This document shows, in pieces, positions 10,895-20,100 of a DNA stretch of 64,000 nucleotides (position 1 is the first letter of the stretch; each line of letters begins with the position of its first letter). The stretch is from NCBI GenBank assembly GCA_001247695.2, contig LGRX02003538.1, positions 1-64,000 on the forward strand, in the 5' to 3' direction. The stretch is from Cymbomonas tetramitiformis (lineage: Eukaryota; Chlorophyta; Pyramimonadophyceae; Pyramimonadales; Pyramimonadaceae). Below the pieces are notes generated by a model. That model did not search any database, was not told the DNA's origin, and worked only from the letters and a program-made list of their open reading frames with translations. The position numbers and the translations under genes were made by a program.

Positions 10895-11540
10895 TGTCAG
10901 GGTCATGACCGATGACATATGTGTCATACATATCATACGTGTCATACCTGTCAGACATGTCATACCATACAGGATCATGACCGATGACATATGTGTCATA
11001 CATGTCATACGTGTCATACCTGTCAGACATGTCATACCAGGTCATGTCATGTCATGTCGAGTCGTGTCATATATTATTATGACAGTCGTCAGTACGGTCG
11101 ACTATGACTGTACATGTCGCCAGATGATAAGTCACATCATCTGTCATTATTCAAGGAAAGACTTGAATGACCCTGTCATCGAGAGTTCGTACGTCGAACT
11201 CGAAGATGGCAAAGCAAGATACATCTTGAAGTAACAAACAAGAACCATCTTGGCTTTAAGCATGTGCGGAACACGCATGCGCAGTATGAACGAACTATTC
11301 GTTACCACAATACTGGTCGTTCAACCAACGTCTCGGGTTCACAACCCAATGGCGGTACCATCTATGCGATGGGAGACGTATGGTATAGATGAGCGAAGCG
11401 TTGGGCTTCAGCAGTATCTTCACACAGAAGTTCTGCAACTCATCCCGCTATTATCTGACGCTTGTGTTTGCCGTTCCACAGCACAGCGCATATTTGTATT
11501 TTGTATGATATATTGAGGGCTTACTTATCTAGCCCTAACA
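10895..11540 (+). repeat. 5-prime LTR (646 bp) of Gypsy-B
   Basis: Starts TGTCAGGG and ends CCCTAACA. It begins with a TGTCAT-rich array. A few substitutions in that array separate it from the LTR at 43168. Confidence 0.8.
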
Positions 11541-12043
11541 GAATGGTATTCTAATTTAGCTCGTCAAGGCACGAACAGCACGAGAACTCAATTGTGTGCA
11601 GCGCATAGATATCATTAATTTGTGTTGACAGGTTGCGGAGCACATAAGGCGACGCACTCGCATAAATCGAATATTTGATATATCCGCTGCAATAGCGAAG
11701 ATAGCGTGCGAGAAAATTGTCGCGTTCGCAGAAGCGCACTCGCAGGATACAGCTGATCGCATATACTACACGATAAGGTGTGCATATGGCATACATCCGC
11801 GCAGCAATGAGATGTACTCACATAAATGGTTCGCAGATGTACATATGTTCGCAGATGCGACGCGGAAGCATAAATCACCAGCGGAATCGTTATCTGCGCG
11901 GAAAGTCATCAGCGCAGCATTACAATTTTCGTGATTGCACCAAATTGCTTTTTGTACGGCTTCATACATGTTGACGCGCGATAGACTAATTTGCAGTTGG
12001 CAGCATGCGCGATGGTCGCATGTTTTCGCAGAAGTGGATCGCA
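11541..12043 (+). other. Gypsy-B leader, first segment
   Basis: Non-coding. It begins GAATGGTATTC (primer-binding context) and stops at the TCGCA duplication of TR-GAG#2. Short open frames here are not conserved. Confidence 0.6.
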
Positions 12044-12220
12044 TGCTAGAAACAGCTGAACAGGCAGTGGGGACCCGCTGCCGACGGAGAAACAACGGAT
12101 CACTAAACTCGGATATACAAACGATATATACCCGAGATGAGTGACACAGGCTGACCACCGAAGATGACATACAGGAATGACACTAGACTGTACGAACTAG
12201 TCGTAGTGTCAATTCCAGCA
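12044..12220 (-). repeat. 3-prime LTR of TR-GAG#2
   Basis: 177 bp, differing from the 5-prime LTR at 14274-14450 at only a few positions. Confidence 0.88.
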
Positions 12221-12410
12221 CACCACCTCATCTGAGGTGGACCAGCTAGTGACACTCACCACCCTAGCTACTAGAGTTTACAGATAAATGTCATGATGTT
12301 AACTCTAGTTAGCTAGTCAAGTCACAAGTGGCGTGATGAAAGTACAGGCTAGCAAAATAAATACTTGCTAAGCCTAGGAAATTGCTAGGATCATTCTGGT
12401 TTGCTAAAAT

Positions 12411-13303
12411 TAATACTTTGCCAGCTAGTGGTGGGTGCTCCCCACAGAACTCGCCTGTCGGCATGTGATGGAAGAATCATAAAACAAATTTTGCCTGTCG
12501 GTTTAACTCGAATATACTGTGAACTGGAATAGGTCTGCTGCCCGAAAATGTTCATCTCATTCGTTCAAGCTGCCCGCAAGTGGTCAAAATGAATAACAGG
12601 ATTCTAGTTTCCAAAACAACAGCAAGTGGTGGAGAAATGAAACAGAGAGCACCGCCTGTCTGTTTAAAGAAAATTAATAGTAAGCACCACCAGAATCGTA
12701 ACCAGCATCTTCCTCATAATAAGAATCCTCATCATAAAATTCTGCACCACCAATTTCGTCGGAATCGTGGGCTCCTGCCTCCCAGGCAGCCCACTCCTCT
12801 GCGGTGTAGATGTCCTCGTCATTCTCGTACTCAACGGCAGGTTCATTCTCAAAAGAATTAATACTTTGCCAGCTAGTGGTGGGTGAACCCACAATCCTCG
12901 CCTGTCTGCATGTGATGGAGAATGTAAAAATAAGTCTGCCTGTCGGTTTAGCTTTAGCTCTGCTGCGAACTGAAAAGGTCTCTTGCCTGTAAGTTGTTCG
13001 TCTTAATTGTGAAAAGCTGCCCGCAAGTGGTGAGACATAAAACAACATCCTTCAGCCCAAAACTACAGCAAGTGGTGGAGAATGCAAGTGGGAGCACCGC
13101 CTGTCTGTTTAAAGAAATCAATAGTAGTCATCACTAGAATCGTAACCAGCATCATCCTCATAATAAGAATCTTCATCATAAAATTCTGCACCACCAGTTC
13201 CATCGGAATCGTGGGCTCCTGCCTCCCAGGCAGCCCACTCCTCTGCGGTGTAGATGTCCTCGTCATTCTCGTACTCAACGGCAGGTTCATTCTCAAAAGA
13301 AAC
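12411..13303 (-). repeat. tandem duplication of the gag-like C-terminus plus 3-prime UTR
   Basis: Two units of about 446 bp (12411-12856 and 12857-13303). Each carries the last 65-70 codons of the gag-like ORF and the CCACCACTTGC...CCACTAGCTGG non-coding section. The downstream unit has lost the link to the rest of the ORF. Confidence 0.7.
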
Positions 13304-14037
13304 TCCGCCAACTGAAAAAGCCATTTTGCGGTAAAAACTCTTCCCCAAGTGGGGCCTCGAAACTTCCGCCATAAGAATCCTGCTGAAAACCTGTGTCCAG
13401 CTCGGAATCCCGTTCCAATCGATCGGACGAAAAAATGCGGAGCGGCCAAGTGGCCATCTTGCTCCTCTTCCTCCTCACAACTGCCGCTGGAATCATCGAA
13501 ATACCCAAGTGGGTACTCCGATTCATCCTCTTCCTCACTAGGCAAATACTCCTCATAACTGCGAACAACCCCAGAGCCCATATAGGGAGGTACAATGGGA
13601 GGTGCATGGACATAGTGAACTTCCGCGCGGACAGGAGGGGCCTGCCGCACGGTGTCGCTCGCCCTAGTGGCACTAGGGGAGGGTCTAGTGGTTGAAATCT
13701 GAGTAGAAACTGACTGTAGCGCCAAAATCGCCGGCGCATCGCCCACTCCTATTTCGCAAAACTTTCCGTTCGAAATTCCAGAACCAACGGTCTCGGCCGA
13801 GACACCACCAACTGGTGGCTCACTAGCCACCAAGATGTTCAAAACTATCGGAAAATTCTCGGTCGAAACTGCCGAAATCTGAGCCGCCTCACGGAAATGC
13901 GAAATAGCTAAATGCATAGAAGTGCACAAAGAGATGAGCTGTGATCTTTTGAGAGTCGAGACTCTCGCAAAACCATTGTCGCTAGATTCCAAAAGAGCTA
14001 GGAGCTCTTCACTCTCCAAAATCTGCGTTGAAGTCAT
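13118..14037 (-). pseudogene. gag-like ORF of TR-GAG#2, two frameshifts
   Basis: Starts at the ATG at 14037 (MTSTQILESEELLALL). It runs in frame to DGHLAAPHF, where a T-run near 13,425-13,432 shifts the frame. It then continues as SSDRLERDSELDTG...NGFFSW, shifts again near 13,300, and ends with the acidic tail closing in DDYY and a stop at 13118. About 305 residues in total. The order and sequence of blocks match the copy at 9962-10875. The serine- and glutamate-rich middle and Asp/Tyr-rich tail suggest a disordered protein. No homologue is recognised. Confidence 0.6.
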
Positions 14038-14273
14038 AATCGAATAAAGAAGCGAATACAAATCCAAATAAAGATCGCAAACGAAAAATCGTCGGAGAGC
14101 ACCACCTCGTCGTAATCACCCAAAGCCGTAAGCAGCCGCCTCCAGAAATTACGTAGAATCTGTTCTAAAGCGTCCCACAAGGCGTGGAGACGCTTAACCG
14201 AAAGATAGGGCGGAAATAAAATAAAATTCTACGCTAAAATTCAGTTCACGCAAGCGTGAGAAGGACCATAACC

Positions 14274-14450
14274 TGCTAGAAACAGCAGCTCAGGCAGTGG
14301 GGAACCGTTGCCGACGGAGAAACAACGGATCACTAAACTCGGATATACAAACGATATATACCCGAGATGAGTGACACAGGCTGACCACCGAAGATGACAT
14401 ACAGGAATGACACTAGACTGTACGAACTAGTCGTAGTGTCAATTCCAGCA
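14274..14450 (-). repeat. 5-prime LTR of TR-GAG#2
   Basis: Starts TGCTGGAATTG and ends GTTTCTAGCA on the minus strand, followed by GGTTATGGTCC. Confidence 0.88.
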
Positions 14451-14455
14451 TCGCA

Positions 14456-15991
14456 GCTTACAGCATGCATGTCAATTACATGCACGCGCTTGTATGAATC
14501 ACATTCAAAAATTGTTCAGAATGATATATAGCATAGTAATCATCGACGGAATTTTGATCCGTATACATGTCAGCGCTCGTATCATGCGCTGATAAATGGC
14601 AACGACGATACATGTTTTTCATCAGCAGCGCGCCCTATTGCATAAGTTATTTGCAGCGTGCTATGAAAGATTTCAATTTACGATGATGATGATGTCGAGA
14701 TGTTGTTAAGATCAACTGCACAATACATACTTACATTAAAATACTCTGCACAACAACTAATACTCGCAGGCATATTTTGGACGCATGCATGATTGACATC
14801 TGATATTATACTGCAGCACACACCACATATTGATGACTGCACAAATATTCAAGTTGTCAGCATTTCATGCTTATCTCAATATAGTGTGCAAGATGTTTAT
14901 TTAAACACACACTAACATGCAGCACACATTACATGCAGCATCTAAGTATATACACATTCTATACTGAATGACTGCCACACTGTAAGTTGTGCATGCATCA
15001 TCATAACAGATGTTATATATTATCCAGCTTGATCACGGTAGCAGCTGGAATAGATGGCATCAAATCACAATACATTAGACGTGCACAAAAGCATACTTGC
15101 AGTGCATGCTAACTATATTCGAACCCATATAGTGTAAGGTGCCTGTTCAGTAATCTTAACACAGTAATTAGTTCGTTATGTCCCGGTGGAGTCGAGATAC
15201 TCCTCGGACCACATATCGTTCTACTGTGGATCACTGAAAGGATTGCTCACCGGAACTATATATGTGAAATATATACCAGCAACTCATTTTGTAAATGAGA
15301 TTATCTTGGAATTACAATAACCTCTAAACTAATATATCATGCTAGATCTATTCAGTGCATGGTATACTGATTATCCTGCATGATAAACTGTCTGGAAATA
15401 TTGTAATGTCCAGAACTTATCTTTCTGTAAAGTGTGTAAAAGTGAGCACACACACACACACTGTGGCAAAAAGTACTAATCAATAAGTACTATACATACA
15501 CACACTGCATTACTGTATGTATTGATATTCACTGATTCGTAGTGAATTGACCAACTTTAATATCTATCATGAATATGATAATGTAGATAACACTTCACAA
15601 ACACATGTGCGTGTGAAGTGTCAGTGATGGCGATAGATATGGGAACAGATAATCCAACATGCTGAAGGGCTGGATGGAGTTATCTCCAGACCCGAAGGCA
15701 ATATACTGTGCCCATGCAACAGCTGGTAACTGTTGGGCGCAGTCCATTCGCCATTCCACATATCATCGCTGGAGCAACAACAACAAGTACATTGCATAAT
15801 GACAATTGATACAGATTTGATCAGTTCAAAATGCATGTAACTCTTTCAGAGCAGTAACTATATTGACATCTGATAGAAGTTGTTGAGGACAAGCACACAC
15901 ATACAAATGTGTTGTGTCAAACTGCTTTGATTATATCAAGCAATGTCCTGATATGTTTAAAATAAGAGATATCATTTTGATAAATCTTAGA
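14456..15991 (+). other. Gypsy-B leader, second segment
   Basis: Non-coding leader from the TR-GAG#2 insertion point to the Chromo-A insertion point. Blocks at 15010-15290 and 15600-15900 align with 5340-5590 and 6010-6260 of the deleted copy. Confidence 0.6.
15024..15048 (+). promoter_or_regulatory. leader stem-loop with palindromic TGATCA loop, copy 3
   Basis: Same CCAGCT/AGCTGG stem. The loop differs by one base from the copies at 5349 and 5978, outside TGATCA. Confidence 0.55.
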
Positions 15992-15996
15992 GCACA

Positions 15997-16423
15997 TGTA
16001 GGAGTCTACACCTTGACTTCTTCTCTTCTTTACGGTTTCGGACTTATACTATCTACACTTATTAAACGACCGCACGAGGTATGATTACGCTTGGTCAACT
16101 AAAAGACTTCGGTTTCGTAAATCTTATTAGTTATGCTTTTGCTTTCAAGTGCATGCTTTCAATACACAATATACAGCAGTTACGGCTCTTACTTTTTATG
16201 TTACAATTCACAGTTCAGTTCATCTCTCCGAAACGGGTTACACTTAGAGTTCTTATACATTCAGGAACTCTTTCCATAACTCAACTGTACTGAGTACTCC
16301 GTACAACAGTCTAGGCACCTCACATCAACATCATTCTGATCGGTCCTACTGTACTCCGTACTGAGTACTCCTGCGTTTTATACTTAGCCGTTTTTCTTGC
16401 TCTTGTGCTTGCCTCCTAGCACA
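15997..16423 (-). repeat. 3-prime LTR (427 bp) of Chromo-A
   Basis: In plus orientation it starts TGTAGGAGTC and ends CCTAGCACA. Same length as the LTR at 30173. Confidence 0.95.
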
Positions 16424-16441
16424 ACTCCCCCCCCCTTAGGG
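16424..16441 (-). other. polypurine tract of Chromo-A
   Basis: On the minus strand CCTAAGGGGGGGGGAGT lies directly against the 3-prime LTR, the expected primer site for plus-strand DNA synthesis. Confidence 0.75.
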
Positions 16442-16479
16442 AAGGTCACGTCCACGCTGACCACGTCGGATCAGTAAAG

Positions 16480-17130
16480 TTTTTATACAGATCTTCTACT
16501 GTTGCTCTGAATGATTATACAGGTCTCAGCCGCCTGTTGTCTGGGATGACATTACACTTCCCAAGACACACCGCAATAAGGAGATCGACCTCTTAAGCAC
16601 AAGGGTCGGCCTCTCACCGGTCTGCCATCTGCACTACCAGGCTCCCCCAAGGCTCAAGGTCTCACATCCATTACCACGCTCAAGGTTTTAAACCTCCCAA
16701 CACGGTACACTTACAGGGGATGACAATAGGTTTGCCAATTACCTGACAGTTCTCGGGATGCCGGCCCGGAGGAAAGGTTTTAAACCTTCACCGCCTCCTC
16801 GGAGTGCTAGAGCTTTTACCCAGATCTCCAACTGCTGCCCGGTCGTGCCAGGTCCGGAGCCAATGCTCTCGTGAAATGGATTATACAGATTTCCACCTGT
16901 TGCCTGGTCGCGCCGAGGCTAGAGCCACTGCTCACTTGGATAGATTACCCAGGTTCTCACCTGCCGCTTGGTCATACCAAGGCTTAGAGCCACTGCTCAA
17001 ATGGATTATACAGATTTCCACCTGTTGCCTGGCTGTGCCGAGGCTAGAGCCACTGCTCTCTCGGATGGATTACCCAGGTTCTCACCTGCCGCCTGGTCTC
17101 GCCAAGGCTGGAGCCACCGCTCTTCCCGAC
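16480..17130 (-). repeat. tandem 65-70-bp repeats in the Chromo-A 3-prime region
   Basis: About five imperfect units sharing TTCCACCTGTTGCCTGG or TTCTCACCTGCCGC and GCTAGAGCCACTGCTC. No coding function is evident. The repeats lie between the pol stop codon and the purine tract. Confidence 0.7.
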
Positions 17131-17144
17131 GCTCCCCAACGCTC

Positions 17145-20100
17145 TCAATCGCTAAGACCACTCGCGTCAGATTCCCATCCGCCCTCAGGTATGATCGTCA
17201 CCTCAGCTCGCACTCCCGCTAACGCTATCGGTTCCGGCTCAAACTCGGGCGGGTCACTCTCAACAACAGCTGACTGGACTAAAACGCTCATCTCGCTCAG
17301 ATCCTCCCTGACAAGCAGTTCAGACAGGAACGCATGCACCTCTTCATGTAGGGTCAGGTTGTGGAAAAGCTGTTTTAACAGTGCTGACGGAATCCCATAC
17401 AAATTCTCTCGCGCTCCCATGCCCTTCGCGAACACACCTCCGGCTCTCATCGCGCGCCCTCCTTGCGCTACTTTCTCGTGCCTACCGTGCTGCCGGAAGA
17501 ACTCGCAAGGCGTATCGGAATCGCACACTCGCAAGGGTGTGCGCAACGGAACGTTGGTCCAGATGTGCGTGGGCTTCCTGTATGCGGTCCCGTATTTGCA
17601 GTACGTGACGAGGTGCGGAGCTGGTAGATTGCTCATGCAGCGACGCGTGTGCAACCCGTGGGGCTCTCTTCCCCTCGGGTTCTCAATGAAGTATGCTTCG
17701 GGCCTCAAGTACCGGATGATCTCCAATGTCCTACGAACTCGCCTGTCCGCAGCACGCAAATCTCGGATGCCTACCGTCTTCGCTTGGCTGTACTCTGTGC
17801 AAGGTGGGCTAGCCCAGACTACGTCGAAGTGTCCTGGTCTGAACTGTCGGTAGTCCCATCGCATGATATCCTCGCAATGTGTGGGGCCCCACTTGGGCTG
17901 AATGTCTACGGCAACTACTTCGCTGTTGGGAAATTGCTTAGTGAACTGCCTCTCGACTGACCCGGTCCCACAAAACAATACAAGAATCTTAGACTGGCCG
18001 ACTGGCTCCTTCTCAAGTGCTGCGGCTCCGTTGACTGGCGGCAGGGTGCTCTGAGCAGATACTCTCGCGAAAGTTCCTACTTCCTCATCAAACCTCTCCT
18101 CTGGCACCCATGGCATTGCTCCGTCTACCTTGAGCTCCTCCGATAGCGTGGTCCATACCGCTCCTGCGGACTCGTCGCGTCTCTTACGGACCCTAAGCTT
18201 CTCTCGCTCCACTCTCTTAGCCTCGATCCTCTCAAACTCCAACAACGCTCGGTTGGGAACACCGGGCCTGCCGGCTCCGTCCCACTCCAGATCCTCTCGG
18301 GTCTTCCACTCGTTCTCACTGCGGGGCATTCCTGTCCACTTGACCAGGTACTCTGTCCACCTCCTGCCCTGGCGCTGGCGCGTGCGCGAACGCTCCACCC
18401 TCTCGACGTGGGTTTCCTTGCGCCCGCTGACGTCCAACGGAGGAGGGGGAATCTCCTTAGCTCTCTCAACGAAGCGGCTGCCCGACTCTACTGGCGAAAG
18501 CCGGTCCACGGTAAACACATCGTGCACTTTCCACTGCTTAGGCGTCTGCAACCTATAGGCCGACGGTGCACCTCTATCGCTCGCGGGAAGGGCCATCTGC
18601 CTGTCGCTGTGAAAGACTTCCAGCACCCGAAGGGGCCCAAGGCGCTTCTTAAGCAATTTCTTGTGCAACCCGCGGTCGCCCGGCTGGGTGAGGTGCGTGG
18701 CATCCACCCAAACCTCATCGCCTACTGCGTAACTCCTGGACCTGTGACGCGCGTCGTACTGGGCGATCTGTTGCTGCTGAGCTAAGAGCAGCTTCTCCCT
18801 AGCGAGCTGCAACTGGCGAACAAACTGGCGGGCTGTCTCGTGGGCTGTACCCTTTTTTACTGCTGCGCCCCTCCCCCCCTTAGCTCGGCCTCTCCGTGAT
18901 GCAAGTGCTGCCTCCACGAAGAAGTCCAGCTGAGAGGCCGGAGCGTGACCATACGTCAGTTCAAAAGGGGTGAATCCCGTGACGGCGGAACGAGAGTCAT
19001 TAATGGCGTACTCGACCGGGGTACACCATAAATCCCAATCGTGCTGGTTGGCGTCGACATACGCGCGCAACATGCGTTCGACCGTGTGGTTTGTGTGCTC
19101 TGCCTGCCCATCACCTTGTGGGTGGTACGGCGTGGTAGAGGCAACCTGGACTCCCATCAACCGATGTAGCTCGAGATGCATCTCATCCCTGAAGCGGGAG
19201 TCCCGATCACAGACGATCTTCATGGGAGCGCCGTGCAAACGCCACACTTGGTCGAAATACATGCGCGCGATCTGTGCAGCTGAGCTGTCAGCGTAAAGCA
19301 TGGGGACTACGTGCACCATCTTGGACAACTTGTCCGTGAAGGTAGCAAACGCGTCGTACCCTCGCTCTGTGCGGGGCAGCCCAGTGACGAAGTCGATACT
19401 AACCACTTGCCACAGTCTTACTGGGACTTGCAGGGGGTTAAGCTGACCGTCTGGATACCCGTTGCGTGGCCGGGTCTGTTGGCACACAACGCAGGATTTG
19501 CACCAGTCGGTGACATCCTTGCTCATGCGTGGCCACCAAAAGCGACGGGATACTCTGTCCAGTGTCTTATCCCTTCCTGTGTGCCCTGCTGCTGGGGACT
19601 CGTGTGCTTCGCGCATCACCAGCTCTCTGAGGGGGGAATCCTGAGCTAGCACTAGCTGATACCGCCCTTCTGCCACTCGCCATATCATGTTGTCTACCAT
19701 GCGAAATGTGTCTGTCCTCTGATGTGGGGCTGCGATCAGTTCCTCCTTCAACGAGCTGAGGTACTGGCTGCGTTCGTATTCCGCTTGCAAGGCGCGGACG
19801 AACTCATCAGCCTTCAGTGGGCCTGATGCTGCCCTGGCCCTTGCTGCAACCCCTGTAGTGACTAAAGGCTCGTCGGGTTCTGCCTCACTGTCCTTTCGCG
19901 CAGGCGGCGCTCGGGGCTTTGCCCTGCTGGCTGCTGGGGCCCACACCAGAAGGACCGGCCAGCGCAGCGGGGGTCGACCTCCATCAGGGGACTCGAAGAG
20001 GTGGTTGGGACGACCTTTTTCGTCCTTCGTGTCAAAGACTTTGACCGGATGAAGCCCATACTTGGGGTGAATCAACCGTCTCCAGGGGGCGTCATAGTCT

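Larger units (their letters stand above)
12044..14450 (-). mobile_element. TR-GAG#2, complete gag-only LTR element
   Basis: On the minus strand the 5-prime LTR is 14274-14450, the internal region 12221-14273 and the 3-prime LTR 12044-12220. Both LTRs are 177 bp. The 5-bp duplication TCGCA flanks the whole (12039-12043 and 14451-14455), and rejoining the flanks gives uninterrupted Gypsy-B leader. Just inside the 5-prime LTR is GGTTATGGTCC. Just before the 3-prime LTR is GATGAGGTGGTG, a weak purine tract. The only coding region is the gag-like ORF, so the element depends on another for reverse transcriptase and integrase. Confidence 0.88.

Noticed and set aside
10895..11540. Solo LTR
   Set aside because: It is followed by a primer-binding site and leader, and its partner of equal length follows the Gypsy-B purine tract at 43168.
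11551..12170. Several overlapping minus-strand ORFs
   Set aside because: They lie in the non-coding Gypsy-B leader and TR-GAG#2 LTR, are not conserved in the other leader copies and show no domains.
9551..12220. DNA transposon with 170-bp terminal inverted repeats
   Set aside because: The two ends first looked like inverted repeats of one element, but they are the 5-prime LTR of TR-GAG#1 and the 3-prime LTR of the oppositely oriented TR-GAG#2. Target duplications pair each with a different partner.
16804..17853. A 349-residue plus-strand frame
   Set aside because: Antisense to the C-terminal methyltransferase domain of Chromo-A pol and its 3-prime repeats. It has no domain of its own.
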